A DNA stretch of 64,000 nucleotides from Bacteroidota bacterium (GCA_016124755.1 WGNA01000016.1:1-64000), one strand, 5' to 3'. Numbered from the stretch's first letter, positions 54,130 through 63,800 are shown. A program made the numbers and translations. The notes: generated by a model from the sequence alone, not told the origin.

Positions 54130-54241
54130 ACTTTTCCAAGATCACTATTCAAAAACCAGTTGGTGTTTTATTCCGACTCATATCGTTCAAAAAAATAAAT
54201 GTTTAAACCAGTCCGGATTTTTGCGTGTAAGGCTTAAACCA

Positions 54242-54277
54242 GCGAACTTTCATCCGGGGAAGGGTGGCCATAGCCCC
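54242..54277 (+). repeat. 35-bp GC-rich motif, isolated copy
   Basis: GCGAACTTTCATCCGGGG, then AAGGGTGGCCATAGCCCC. Same strand as the array at 53.1-53.7 kb. It lies 112 bp after the 355-bp repeat. Confidence 0.8.
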
Positions 54278-54435
54278 GTATTTTTCCGAATTTAAATTAC
54301 TGCCATTTAATTTTCTCATGTCCATCGCAGAAATATTTTTGGTTTATAAGTGAATACACCGGGTATCTCGCACAACACCTCTGAACGCAAAATTCACAGG
54401 GGAGTAATCAATACCACATGAATTTTAACGGACTA

Positions 54436-54462
54436 AAAATCTATCCATAATTGATAGATTTT
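54436..54462 (-). terminator. AT-rich hairpin downstream of bcp
   Basis: AAAATCTATC, 7-nt loop, GATAGATTTT: perfect 10-bp arms starting about 20 bp after the bcp stop. The T-rich end fits a terminator for the minus-strand M23-bcp operon. Confidence 0.55.
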
Positions 54463-54482
54463 AATTCAGAGACGTAGTTCTA

Positions 54483-54953
54483 TCAATGCGCTTTTGGGAT
54501 TTGTGGCAATATCTGCTCGGAATGTTCTTTGGCTTTCACCTTCTCAATCACCTCAGCAATTTTTCCCTTTTCATTAATTACAAATGTGGTTCGCAGAATT
54601 CCCATGTATTTTCTGCCGTACAACATCTTCTCTCCCCAAACGCCGAATGCTTTTGCAAGTTTAAGATCGGTATCTACCAAAAGATCAAATGGCAAATCGA
54701 ATTTTTTAATAAAGTTCTGATGCTTTTTTGCCGAATCCGGACTAACACCGTAAACCTTATAACCTTCCGATAAAAACCGATGATAATTATCCCGGAGATT
54801 GCACGCTTCCTCTGTACAAGTTGGTGTATTATCCTTCGGATAAAAATAGATTACTGTTTTTTGTCCGATGAGATCTTCTGAAGTAACCGGATTTTCGTTT
54901 TGATCAACGGTTGAAAATTTCGGGATTTTGACACCCTTTTTCTTTACTGTCAT
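54483..54953 (-). CDS. bcp: Thioredoxin-dependent peroxiredoxin (Bcp family)
   Basis: A 156-residue thiol peroxidase. FYPKDNTPTCTEEACNLRD holds the peroxidatic C46 and resolving C51; most Bcp proteins have TPGCT, here T replaces G. The downstream YKVYGVSPDSAKKHQNFIKKF and GVWGEKMLYGRKYMGI are family-typical. It reduces hydrogen peroxide and lipid hydroperoxides in the cytoplasm. It starts 19 bp after the M23 peptidase gene stop on the same strand, so co-transcription is likely. Confidence 0.94.
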   Translation of the reverse strand: MTVKKKGVKIPKFSTVDQNENPVTSEDLIGQKTVIYFYPKDNTPTCTEEACNLRDNYHRFLSEGYKVYGVSPDSAKKHQNFIKKFDLPFDLLVDTDLKLAKAFGVWGEKMLYGRKYMGILRTTFVINEKGKIAEVIEKVKAKEHSEQILPQIPKAH

Positions 54954-54972
54954 TTCAATTAGGCTTTAAAAA

Positions 54973-56844
54973 TTAAATGGAAACCTGCATTGTCTTCGCC
55001 GTTTCATTGCCCACCTGATCGCGAACCACCAGTTTCAACGTGTAAGTTCCCGGTTTAAAGTCATCCGGAATAACAGCTTTTAATTGATTTCGTTTGTATT
55101 CGTATTCAAAAAGAATCCACTTACCATCCAAAGTTCCCCGGTAATATTTTATATCGCTTTTAGCATCGGTAACTCTGGCAACCAAAGTTCTGCCTGCTGC
55201 GTGAAGATCCAGTTTTGGTGGTATAGTATCCAATGCCAGATAATAAATTCCGAAATTCTTAACATCACCGGCAACTCTTCCACCGGTAACGGCAGCATCT
55301 CTCGAAGAACTATTTCTCGACTGGGCATCATATTCCATTAATACTAATTTGGAGATCAAACTTTTATACTGATCTCTGGGCTCAATGGAAACATTAATCC
55401 GATGATGAAGCGGAACCGTAACATCGTGCACCCGAACAAGCGGTGAAGCCAGATCTTCTTTTCCCTCTTGTTCTTTAATCGTTAAATAAAAATCATTATA
55501 CATCGAATTTGCCGGAATGGTTACCCGCGCATGTTCACTTACTAATGTGTTTACCTGATTACTACGACAGAGTTTCCCTCCGTATTCCCCGACAGACTGA
55601 AATCGATCCGGAGCATTTTTATGGCAAATCAAACTGAGTTCAGCTTTGTCTTCATGACCGGCCATATCTCTTGCCTTAATTACAATGCGAACCGAATCAC
55701 CATCCCGAACCGTTATTTTTCCTTCCTTCTCAAAAATCGGGAGTGTGTTACCCTTGTCTTTAAACAATTTCGCATACGGCACACCGTGATTCATGAAATA
55801 ATAAAAGTTAATATATTGATTCGTCATCCGCCCATCGTCGAATGCATAATGCTCAATATTCTGGCGATGAATAATTCTTCCATTGGCTGTTACTACCACG
55901 TAATTCACTCCGAGTTTGTTTAGCTTATCGGTAAAATAATCTACCATGTATGCACCGATTCCATAGGTTCCCGGGCCAACTTCAATTGCACCCGATTGCA
56001 ATACCGGAAGCCAGGGAAAGGTCCCCGTTTTACTGCGAACCGATTCATCAATTCTGTAAATCTGAAGGTTTTTAATTTCAGGGGGTAAAACATCGCGTAC
56101 CGAAATTCCATATAAAAGCGGATTGTACGCATCGCTGTTTTTCCCGTCCCGAACTTCGAAATGCAAATGTGGTCCACCCGAGCCACCTGTGTTCCCGCTA
56201 AAAGCAATGCGCTGCCCTTTTTTCACACGCAAACTTCCAGGACTCGGATACCATTCAAATTCGTAACTCTCTCTTTTGTATTGCTGTTTTAAAACCTGAT
56301 CCTGAATTTCTCCATCAAACTTTTGAAGATGACCGTAAACCGTCATGGTTCCATTTCCGTGCTGGATGTACAAAACCTTTCCGTATCCTCTTTCCATCAC
56401 CCGAACCCGTGCAACATATCCATCTGCCGCTGCAAAAACCTCGGCTCCTTCCACTCCCCCGGTTCGCACATCAAGTCCTGAATGAAAATGATTAGCCCGC
56501 AATTCCCCGAACGTTCCCGACAATAATATTTCCTGGTTGATTGGCGATCGGAAATAATTCTTCTTTCGAAAACCGAAATTCCAGGTTATCTCTTCGGCAA
56601 CTTCCGGAAAATCCTCAATGCTTGACTCCGGAAGTGTCGTATCCAAAGACTCTACTGTCAGCTCCTCACTCTTTACAATATTGGTATCAGAATCAATCAG
56701 GCTGGTTTGAATCTTAAGCGTATCACTTGCCGGTGGTGTTTCTTCACTCACGGCAGGTTCCTGATGGCGAATCAGGACAAGAAGGGTAAAGATCACTGCA
56801 GCGATCAGTAGGAGGAAAAGATAATTTCTGTTTTTGGCTTGCAT
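54973..56844 (-). CDS. M23 (LytM-type) zinc endopeptidase, membrane-anchored
   Basis: A 623-residue protein. The N-terminus has a hydrophobic anchor (8-26), then an acidic linker. The M23 domain (about 95-240) has the zinc ligands HFHSGLDVRTG and GPHLHFEVRDG. The C-terminal ~380 residues are beta-rich without another recognised enzyme. LytM enzymes cut peptidoglycan cross-bridges or activate amidases; all zinc ligands are present, so it should be active. The protein is long compared with simple M23 enzymes, and the C-terminal region may bind cell wall. Confidence 0.92.
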   Translation of the reverse strand: MQAKNRNYLFLLLIAAVIFTLLVLIRHQEPAVSEETPPASDTLKIQTSLIDSDTNIVKSEELTVESLDTTLPESSIEDFPEVAEEITWNFGFRKKNYFRSPINQEILLSGTFGELRANHFHSGLDVRTGGVEGAEVFAAADGYVARVRVMERGYGKVLYIQHGNGTMTVYGHLQKFDGEIQDQVLKQQYKRESYEFEWYPSPGSLRVKKGQRIAFSGNTGGSGGPHLHFEVRDGKNSDAYNPLLYGISVRDVLPPEIKNLQIYRIDESVRSKTGTFPWLPVLQSGAIEVGPGTYGIGAYMVDYFTDKLNKLGVNYVVVTANGRIIHRQNIEHYAFDDGRMTNQYINFYYFMNHGVPYAKLFKDKGNTLPIFEKEGKITVRDGDSVRIVIKARDMAGHEDKAELSLICHKNAPDRFQSVGEYGGKLCRSNQVNTLVSEHARVTIPANSMYNDFYLTIKEQEGKEDLASPLVRVHDVTVPLHHRINVSIEPRDQYKSLISKLVLMEYDAQSRNSSSRDAAVTGGRVAGDVKNFGIYYLALDTIPPKLDLHAAGRTLVARVTDAKSDIKYYRGTLDGKWILFEYEYKRNQLKAVIPDDFKPGTYTLKLVVRDQVGNETAKTMQVSI

Positions 56845-57019
56845 CGGGTCAACAAAGTTCGGAGTAAAAGGTGCGAAGAATTTCCGGAAATATTAACAAT
56901 ACTATTTCTTTAGGTACTCCCCGACCACTTGAATCCAAGGGTAGTAAAATAACACCAAATGTGAGCAAAGTGTTCCCCTTACCCAAAAGTCTTCTTTTGA
57001 ACCAAGTACAATACTGTAT

Positions 57020-57027
57020 TACCTTTG
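57020..57027 (+). promoter_or_regulatory. Bacteroidota -7 element of the ALDH7 gene
   Basis: TACCTTTG, consensus. The open frame could begin at TTG 57025, but that lies inside this element, so the GTG at 57079 is taken as the start. Confidence 0.6.
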
Positions 57028-57078
57028 ACCACCTCCGACGAGAAAGCCGGAAGATTTAACAAACCGAAAAAGATTCTT

Positions 57079-58614
57079 GTGAAAATCGAAAAAATCCTTG
57101 ACCATTTTGGCATTCTACCGGTTAACGAAAGTATCAGTTCCGGAAGACAATGGGTAACACCTCTCGGATCCGAAACCCGAAATATCGTTTCCCCGGTTAA
57201 TGGAAAAGAAATCGCTAAAGTGGTTTTCGCCACCCAAACCGAATACGAACACATCGTTAAAGTTGCCGGTCAGGCATTCGACTACTGGAAAAATGTTCCG
57301 GCACCCAAACGCGGTGATATAGTTCGGAAATTCGGCACAAAACTCAGAATCCGAAAAAGAGAACTCGGAGCTTTGGTATCATGGGAAACCGGAAAAAGTC
57401 TTCAGGAAGGTCTGGGCGAAGTTCAGGAAATGATCGACATCTGTGACTTTGCCGTAGGGCTTTCACGCCAATTGTACGGACTCACAATTCAATCTGAAAG
57501 ACCCGAACACCGCATGATGGAACAGTGGCAGCCACTCGGTGTAGTCGGAATTATTTCTGCATTTAACTTCCCTGTTGCGGTTTGGAGTTGGAACGCCATG
57601 ATCGCTGCGGTATGCGGGGATACGGTTATCTGGAAACCATCCGAAAAAGCGCCTTTATCTGCCATCGCCTGTCAGCAGATTATGAAAGAAATTCTGATTG
57701 AAAACGACTTACCGGAAGGCATTTTCAATCTGATCATCGGTGATCATAAGATCGGGGAAATGATGATTAAAGACAATCGCATTCCGCTGATTTCCGCAAC
57801 CGGAAGCGTTCGCATGGGCAAACGTGTCGGACAAATCGTTGGTGCGAGATTAGGCCGCAGTCTTCTCGAACTTGGGGGAAACAACGCTTTAATCATCAGC
57901 AATAAATCCAATTTGGAAAACGCACTCAGAGCTGTTGTTTTTGGTGCAGTCGGAACTGCAGGACAGCGTTGCACCTCAACCCGCAGAGTTATTATTCACG
58001 AAGACGTTTACGAAATATTCAAGCAAAAGCTTCTTAAGGTTTACGATCAGCTTGTAATAGGAAATCCATTGGAAGATGGAGTGCATTTGGGGCCGCTGAT
58101 CGATCATCACGCAGTTAAAATGTTCCGCGATGCAATCGGCCAGTTGGAGAATGAAGGCGGTCACGTGATTTATGGCGGCGAAGTTCTGAAAGGGAAAGGT
58201 TACGAATCGGGTTGTTACGTTAAGCCGTGCATTGCTGAGGCGATGAATCATTACCGAATTGTTCAGGAAGAAACCTTTGCTCCTATTTTATATTTAATGA
58301 AATACCGCACACTTCAGGAAGCGATTGCGATGCAAAACGATGTGCGTCAGGGACTGAGTTCTGCAATCTTTACAGACGATCTTTTGGAAGCTGAATATTT
58401 CATGAGTCAGTCGGGTTCCGATTGTGGAATTGCGAATGTTAACATCGGCACAAGTGGTGCGGAAATCGGAGGCGCATTTGGGGGAGAAAAGGAAACCGGA
58501 GGCGGTCGCGAATCGGGATCCGATGCATGGAAAAATTATATGCGCCGGCAAACGAATACCATCAACTTTGGTAAAACCCTTCCGCTCGCCCAGGGAATTA
58601 AATTCGACATTTAA
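57079..58614 (+). CDS. ALDH7-family aldehyde dehydrogenase (alpha-aminoadipic semialdehyde type)
   Basis: A 511-residue NAD-dependent dehydrogenase, matching the usual length. ALDH7-type signals: ILDHFGILPVNESISSG, EMIDICDFAVGLSRQLYGLT, EHRMMEQWQPLGVVGIISAF, KPSEKAPLSAIACQQI. The active site has E in LLELGGNNALII and the nucleophilic Cys in GTAGQRCTSTRR. Family members oxidise alpha-aminoadipic semialdehyde in lysine breakdown or other semialdehydes. The exact substrate cannot be proved from sequence alone. Confidence 0.93.
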   Translation: MKIEKILDHFGILPVNESISSGRQWVTPLGSETRNIVSPVNGKEIAKVVFATQTEYEHIVKVAGQAFDYWKNVPAPKRGDIVRKFGTKLRIRKRELGALVSWETGKSLQEGLGEVQEMIDICDFAVGLSRQLYGLTIQSERPEHRMMEQWQPLGVVGIISAFNFPVAVWSWNAMIAAVCGDTVIWKPSEKAPLSAIACQQIMKEILIENDLPEGIFNLIIGDHKIGEMMIKDNRIPLISATGSVRMGKRVGQIVGARLGRSLLELGGNNALIISNKSNLENALRAVVFGAVGTAGQRCTSTRRVIIHEDVYEIFKQKLLKVYDQLVIGNPLEDGVHLGPLIDHHAVKMFRDAIGQLENEGGHVIYGGEVLKGKGYESGCYVKPCIAEAMNHYRIVQEETFAPILYLMKYRTLQEAIAMQNDVRQGLSSAIFTDDLLEAEYFMSQSGSDCGIANVNIGTSGAEIGGAFGGEKETGGGRESGSDAWKNYMRRQTNTINFGKTLPLAQGIKFDI

Positions 58615-58674
58615 CTTTTGTAAATCATATACTACCATTCACAAAACCAAAAGTTGTGACCAATTTCTAAAATG

Positions 58675-58682
58675 TAACTTTC
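58675..58682 (+). promoter_or_regulatory. Near-consensus -7 element of the 58.7 kb gene
   Basis: TAACTTTC lies 4 bp before the ATG at 58687, giving an almost leaderless mRNA. Confidence 0.5.
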
Positions 58683-58686
58683 GCCC

Positions 58687-59805
58687 ATGAAAGGCAGGAG
58701 ATGTGGTTTTGGATTGACGATCTGCGCAGTTGTGGTGTTTCAACTTGCAAATGCTCAAACAACAGATTCAACAAAAGGTTGGGATTACGGTATAAATGCC
58801 AACTTTAATGTAAGTTTTGTTAAACCGAAATCGGCCGATTCGCTCACAAACAAAGCCGGTTTCGGCGCCGGGCTTATGCTCGAAAGACACTGGAATCATT
58901 CTGCTGTTCAATTCTCACCGAACTATGCACGAACCAGTTATTTCAACGACAACACACTCAGCACTTTTGTAATTAATAGTCTGGATTTTTCAATGGATTT
59001 TTTGTACACCGCAAATCCCAAATCATCCATTTACTTTATCGGCGGACTCACCCCTTCGTACACTTTTGGCAAATACGAAAATTTGTTGGACGGATCAAAA
59101 AATTCCGGATTAACAGGAATTGCACTTAAAAACGAAACCAAATTTGATGTTGCATTAAAAATCGGACTCGCCTTAGAACTTACAAAAGGTTGCCGATTTA
59201 CGGCTTCTTATTACGAATTTACCGGCAATAAATATTCTAAAGACAAAATTACCGGCCGGTCTGATTATTTCCAGTTCGGTCTTCAGTTGCGTTTTAATGA
59301 TTTGAGTTCGAATCGTTCGGTGGTTGAAGAAATAGTTAAAAATGATTCTATTATGCTGGCTGCTAACGAACATATTCAAAATATTCGCAACGGAGCAACC
59401 ATGGTTTTTGTATTACCTAATTTAAAATCACTTAATAAAAGTGTAGGAAAAAATCAGGAAGAAATTAACGAACAACGAGAAGAAATTTACAGTTTTATTC
59501 GGCAATCTATAAATTCATTTTATACCATTGGTCCGTTCAAAATAATAAAGGAGAACGAATTAAACTCCTTATTAAAAGTAAATCAGGGCGATTCTGCAAA
59601 AAACCTCTACGTTGCTAAAATCGGTGAGTTTTTCTTTGGTTCTAATTCACGCACCAGTTGGGGAATTGCGGTTTTTGATTCAGACATGAATCTGTTGCAG
59701 GATCCTTTTCCGTATTTCACACCATACAGAAACATCGATACCATATTTAAATACGAATCATCTGTTGCGAAAATGATTCAGGAACTAAACAGTTCTTTGA
59801 GATAG
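58687..59805 (+). CDS. Secreted protein with outer-membrane barrel-like region and C-terminal domain
   Basis: A 372-residue protein with signal peptide (to LANAQ). Residues 25-205 show alternating strands as in small outer-membrane barrels (WDYGINANFNVSFV, SIYFIGGLTPSYTFGKY, FQFGLQLRFND). Residues 215-372 are an alpha-beta region with GATMVFVLPNLKSL, YSFIRQSINSFYTIGPFKI and YVAKIGEFFFG, unlike a barrel. This two-part design is not recognised. The gene at 59842 follows after 36 bp and is also barrel-like. Confidence 0.78.
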   Translation: MKGRRCGFGLTICAVVVFQLANAQTTDSTKGWDYGINANFNVSFVKPKSADSLTNKAGFGAGLMLERHWNHSAVQFSPNYARTSYFNDNTLSTFVINSLDFSMDFLYTANPKSSIYFIGGLTPSYTFGKYENLLDGSKNSGLTGIALKNETKFDVALKIGLALELTKGCRFTASYYEFTGNKYSKDKITGRSDYFQFGLQLRFNDLSSNRSVVEEIVKNDSIMLAANEHIQNIRNGATMVFVLPNLKSLNKSVGKNQEEINEQREEIYSFIRQSINSFYTIGPFKIIKENELNSLLKVNQGDSAKNLYVAKIGEFFFGSNSRTSWGIAVFDSDMNLLQDPFPYFTPYRNIDTIFKYESSVAKMIQELNSSLR

Positions 59806-59841
59806 GTTCTTCTTTTTCATTAAAAGGACTATTTTCGGAGG

Positions 59842-60504
59842 ATGAAAAAACTACTTACCATCCTCTTTTCTCTCTTTTTTATTGGTGCATCCGCAACTCC
59901 GAAAGGCTTTTATTTCGGCACCCGTTTCGGATTGGGAACGAGCACTATCGACGGTAGTATAATGGCGAATCCTGAGTCACGACTTATGTGGCAGATCGGA
60001 ATTCCAACGGTTTATCAGTTACACCCGAATGTGGGCATCATGGCTGATTTCATGTTAACCGGCGCAGGCGCAAAAGGTCATGGCAAACTCACTACAAGCG
60101 ATATTGTGGGCAACAAAACCGATCATAATTTCCACGATAAAATTTCGCTGCTGAATGGCGAAATTCCGTTAGCTCTAAAATTAAATTTTGGAAAAAACGA
60201 TCTTTCATTAAAAGTGTATGGCGGAATGAGTTTGAATTTTCATTTCACCGGTAATTACACCTTGGAATTCGACGATTCTGATTATAATAAAGACCATGGA
60301 ACCGATCACATGGAAATGAAAGATCTGGAAGCGATGTCACAATCGCTCATCTTTGGTGCCGGCCTCGATATTAAAGCCGCAGGTAATCGGATGTACTTTT
60401 TCGAAATCCGCGGAAGTCAGGGATTGAGCAATTTCGGTGAATTCGGTGGCAAAAACATGAAATTGAATTACTTCGCTTTAAACGCAGGATATTATTTTCA
60501 TTAG
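59842..60504 (+). CDS. Outer-membrane beta-barrel protein
   Basis: A 220-residue product with signal peptide (to ASATP). It has barrel-type strands (GFYFGTRFGLGTST, VGIMADFMLTGAGAKG, LSLKVYGGMSLNFHF) and ends in strand ALNAGYYFH with an aromatic penultimate position. It fits the small Bacteroidota 'outer membrane protein beta-barrel' type. Histidines near DYNKDHGTDHMEM could bind metal. It is likely co-transcribed with the gene 36 bp upstream. Confidence 0.82.
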   Translation: MKKLLTILFSLFFIGASATPKGFYFGTRFGLGTSTIDGSIMANPESRLMWQIGIPTVYQLHPNVGIMADFMLTGAGAKGHGKLTTSDIVGNKTDHNFHDKISLLNGEIPLALKLNFGKNDLSLKVYGGMSLNFHFTGNYTLEFDDSDYNKDHGTDHMEMKDLEAMSQSLIFGAGLDIKAAGNRMYFFEIRGSQGLSNFGEFGGKNMKLNYFALNAGYYFH

Positions 60505-60600
60505 GAGATATAATTCATAAATCAACCCTAATTACATCCACACGCTCTTCGCCTTTGCCCTTAGATTTTAGCTCGTCGATATTCGCCTTTCTTTCTTCGC

Positions 60601-60698
60601 TCTTCGATATTCGCTCTTCGATATTCGCTCTTCGTTATTCGCTCTTCGTTATTCGCTCTTCGATATTCACCTTTCGATTTTCGCTTTTCGATTTTCGC
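60601..60698. repeat. 14-bp tandem repeat, about seven units
   Basis: Unit TCTTCGATATTCGC with variants TCTTCGTTATTCGC and TTTTCGATTTTCGC. It runs directly into the stop codon of the AI-2E-family gene (60705). A related short tract (TTCGATTTTGG, TTTTCGC) is at 2121-2152 beside the first cyclase. Confidence 0.88.
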
Positions 60699-60704
60699 TT
60701 TTCC

Positions 60705-61805
60705 TCAAAGGTCTTTTGTCAACCCCTGAACGACCTTGTAACCCTGAAAAAATTCTTTGGCAACAATTCTAAGAAACGTGTACATAGGAACAGCGAGAAT
60801 CATCCCGACGACGCCCATAATCATGCCGGCTACCATTATTACAATAAAGATTTCGAGAGGATGTGCTTTTACACTTTTAGAAAAAATAACCGGCTGTAGA
60901 ATAAAATTATCCGTTAACTGCGCCACACAAAAAACGGAGAGAACTTCCAGAATTAACGGCATCATACTTTCATCGAGTTGTGCATGTGCGTTGGAAAGAA
61001 TACTAAGTGTTAATCCCATTACACCACCGATGATCGGACCGAGATAAGGAATAATATTAAATATTCCGGCTAATACTCCAATTAATAAAGCATTCGGAAC
61101 TCCGACAATGGTTAATCCAACACCTACAATGGTGGCAATAATGGAAACCTGCAGAGCAATTCCAATAAAATAACGCGAAAGCAACTGACGGGTTTCTGTA
61201 ATTATTTTATATACGCTTTTTAAATAGCGGTCAGGTGTAACTGTGTCAATTATATTATTTACTATTTCCTGATCTTTTAAAAGAAAAAACGTAATAAAAA
61301 GAACACTCATAAAACCGATCAAAAAACTTCCGAAACCGGATAATATTCCTGCCGCCATTGCTCCAAACTGACTGAAGTCGAGCACGCTGGTAATTTGTTG
61401 AATCAGCATGTCGCGATTCACATCTTTCACATTCAGTTTCTGAAGTGTTCGTTCTAGCGAATCAAATTGTTTGTCGAAACCGGAGAGCAAACCCTGAACA
61501 TCCAGATTCGCTATTATATAGATCTGATCAGAAATAATCGGATATAAAAAGCGGATCAACAACACAATTACAAACAGAAAGGAAAACATCACAATCGCGG
61601 CAGAAAGCCAGGTCGGCATATGCTTTTTGCGGAAATGCAATTTATCGAGAAGTTTCATCAACGGTCTTCCCATCAATGCTATTACAACACTGATTGCAAA
61701 ATAGGCAAAGACCTGACGGGCCATGTAAAAAATCCAGAGTAATAAAAAAACGCCAAAAGCTCCTAAGAGAAACCTGAGGATCTGTTTTGTTCGGGTAGAC
61801 ATCAT
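60705..61805 (-). CDS. AI-2E family (PerM-like) membrane protein
   Basis: A 366-residue inner-membrane protein with the AI-2E family pattern: about seven to eight helices, a long central soluble segment between helices (about 85-150), then MSVLFITFFLLKDQE, LIGVLAGIFNIIPYLGPIIGG, and LTDNFILQPVIFSKSVKAHPLEIFIVIMVAG. That last block is highly characteristic. Known members are permeases for autoinducer-2, sodium/proton exchange or unknown substrates; the substrate is not predicted. The start overlaps the mce stop (ATGA). Confidence 0.93.
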   Translation of the reverse strand: MMSTRTKQILRFLLGAFGVFLLLWIFYMARQVFAYFAISVVIALMGRPLMKLLDKLHFRKKHMPTWLSAAIVMFSFLFVIVLLIRFLYPIISDQIYIIANLDVQGLLSGFDKQFDSLERTLQKLNVKDVNRDMLIQQITSVLDFSQFGAMAAGILSGFGSFLIGFMSVLFITFFLLKDQEIVNNIIDTVTPDRYLKSVYKIITETRQLLSRYFIGIALQVSIIATIVGVGLTIVGVPNALLIGVLAGIFNIIPYLGPIIGGVMGLTLSILSNAHAQLDESMMPLILEVLSVFCVAQLTDNFILQPVIFSKSVKAHPLEIFIVIMVAGMIMGVVGMILAVPMYTFLRIVAKEFFQGYKVVQGLTKDL

Positions 61806-62212
61806 GCGGGATTCATATCTTCACAAAGTTCAATGAGAACTCCGTTGGTAGTCTTTGGATGCAGGAAAGCAATTTTTTTTCCGTCGGCCCCGGGTTTGGG
61901 CTGAGCGTGGATAAGTTGAAATCCGAGTCCCTGCAACCGGTTCAATTCAAATTCAATATCGGTAACATCCAACGCGACATGGTGAATTCCGGGACCGCGC
62001 TTTTCGAGATATTGTGCAATGGCTCCTTTACCCTCCACCGATTCGAGCAGCTCCACCTTCGATTCTCCCAACTTAAAAAAAGACGTAATCACTGATTCGC
62101 TTTCAACGCCCTCTTCTTTATAAGGCTGAACTCCTAAAAGATCCGCAAACAGTTTGTTCGATTCTGCAAGAGAAGTAACAGCGATTCCTAGATGTTCGAT
62201 TTTATTGATCAC
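61802..62212 (-). CDS. mce: Methylmalonyl-CoA epimerase
   Basis: A 136-residue vicinal-oxygen-chelate protein, starting at GTG. It has the metal ligands H in IEHLGIAV, Q in IAQYLEKRGPGIHHVALDV (with HH), and E in VLIELCED. GIHHVALDV is diagnostic. It converts the S to R isomer of methylmalonyl-CoA in the propionate/succinyl-CoA route. It is coupled to the downstream AI-2E family gene by a 4-bp overlap, which is unusual in function but clear in sequence. Confidence 0.94.
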   Translation of the reverse strand: MINKIEHLGIAVTSLAESNKLFADLLGVQPYKEEGVESESVITSFFKLGESKVELLESVEGKGAIAQYLEKRGPGIHHVALDVTDIEFELNRLQGLGFQLIHAQPKPGADGKKIAFLHPKTTNGVLIELCEDMNPA

Positions 62213-62228
62213 AGTGGTAAATGGTCGC

Positions 62229-62236
62229 CAAATATA
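62229..62236 (-). promoter_or_regulatory. Bacteroidota -7 element of mce
   Basis: The minus strand reads TATATTTG, perfect consensus, 16 bp upstream of the GTG at 62212. Confidence 0.75.
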
Positions 62237-62511
62237 ATAATGCTGTGAGGCTTTTTATGTCTGATCTGATTAAGGCCCGATTATTCATTTGTAAATCTGT
62301 TGGCAACTATTGTCACCAAAGACAACCAATATTCTCAAGGTTTTTTCATTCTGAATGTTCTTAAAAAAATAGGTTTGAAAGGAACTACCGAAACACCTCA
62401 TAACCATTTTCAGAAATCGAATTGTGATAATCGTCATTGGCATTGGTGATTATTTTTAGAAATCCGGTTTCGTGCGACTCAGGTCATGAACATTTATCTA
62501 AAAGCCCTGTT

Positions 62512-62519
62512 ATATTTGC
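62512..62519 (+). promoter_or_regulatory. Bacteroidota -7 element of iscS
   Basis: TATATTTG, perfect consensus, 29 bp upstream of the ATG at 62549. It excludes the upstream in-frame start at 62486. Confidence 0.75.
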
Positions 62520-62548
62520 ACGATAGAATTGATCTAAATAAAAATAGG

Positions 62549-63763
62549 ATGCTTCAGACCCCGATTTATCTGGATAACAATGCTACCACACCTATGGACC
62601 CAAGGGTGTTGGAAGAAATGCTTCCATATTTCAACAGAAGTTTTGGAAACGCTGCCAGCCGAAATCATTCATTTGGCTGGACTGCCGAAGAAGCGGTTGA
62701 TATTGCCCGCGAGCGTGTAGCTAAATTGATTAATGCATCCCCGAAAGAAATTATCTTTACTTCCGGCGCAACCGAGTCAGATAACCTTGCTATTAAAGGT
62801 GTTTTTGAAATGTATGCGGCAAAAGGTAACCACGTAATCACCGTTACCACCGAGCATAAAGCGGTTCTCGATTCGTGCAAGCACATTGAGAAAAACGGAG
62901 GTCGTGTCACGTATTTAAGTCCGGACAGCCAGGGAATGATAACCCTCGATCAGATCCGGGAAGCAATTACTCCAGAGACCATTCTTATTACCATTATGTA
63001 TGGGAATAATGAAATCGGTGTGTTGCAGGATATTCCGGCAATTGGAAAACTCGCCAGAGAAAACAACATACTTTTTCATACGGATGCAACGCAGGCAGTT
63101 GGCAAAATTCCGGTTGATGTTGAGGCTGATCACATCGACCTGATGTCTTTTAGTGCGCATAAAATGTATGGGCCTAAAGGAGTCGGTGCTTTATATGTGC
63201 GACGCAGAAATCCGAGAGTAAAGGTTACAGCGCAAATGGACGGCGGAGGACATGAGCGCGGAATGCGCAGCGGAACTTTGAATGTACCGGGCATTGTCGG
63301 ATTTGGAAAATCTTGTGAAATTGCCATGAACGAAATGGCCGAAGAGTCCAAAAAACTTTCAGCCATGCGCGACCGTTTGGAGCGGGAACTTCTTACAATG
63401 GAGGAAGCGTATGTGAATGGAAATCCCGAACACAGACTTCCGCACGTAACCAATATCTCCTTCAAATTTGTGGAAGGCGAAGGTTTGATGATGGGTGTTA
63501 AAGACATCGCAGTTTCATCCGGATCCGCTTGTACTTCTGCTTCTTTGGAGCCGAGTTATGTATTAAAGAGCCTTGGACTTGATGACGATCTGGCTCATTC
63601 TTCTCTTCGGTTCGGATTGGGAAGATTCACAACCGACGAGGAAATTGATTTTGCAATCGATCACGTAAAAACTGCCGTGAATAAACTGAGAGAAATGAGT
63701 CCGTTATGGGAAATGTTCAAAGACGGCATCGATCTCAAATCAGTTGAATGGCAGGAACATTAA
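62549..63763 (+). CDS. iscS: Cysteine desulfurase
   Basis: A 404-residue PLP enzyme that removes sulfur from cysteine for iron-sulfur cluster assembly. It begins [45 protein letters not shown] and the PLP-lysine region [15 protein letters not shown] are present. The catalytic cysteine is in [16 protein letters not shown], and the C-terminal [18 protein letters not shown] is typical for IscS. The start is set by the promoter at 62512. iscU begins 37 bp after the stop, so the two form an operon. Confidence 0.96.
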   Translation: MLQTPIYLDNNATTPMDPRVLEEMLPYFNRSFGNAASRNHSFGWTAEEAVDIARERVAKLINASPKEIIFTSGATESDNLAIKGVFEMYAAKGNHVITVTTEHKAVLDSCKHIEKNGGRVTYLSPDSQGMITLDQIREAITPETILITIMYGNNEIGVLQDIPAIGKLARENNILFHTDATQAVGKIPVDVEADHIDLMSFSAHKMYGPKGVGALYVRRRNPRVKVTAQMDGGGHERGMRSGTLNVPGIVGFGKSCEIAMNEMAEESKKLSAMRDRLERELLTMEEAYVNGNPEHRLPHVTNISFKFVEGEGLMMGVKDIAVSSGSACTSASLEPSYVLKSLGLDDDLAHSSLRFGLGRFTTDEEIDFAIDHVKTAVNKLREMSPLWEMFKDGIDLKSVEWQEH

Positions 63764-63800
63764 TTAATAATTGAACAGTAAATTTTAAACATAAAGGAAG

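Noticed and set aside
60555-60899. Plus-strand frame of 114 codons
   Set aside because: Its first half is the 14-bp repeat (FAFRSSIF-type residues) and the rest is antisense to the AI-2E family gene.
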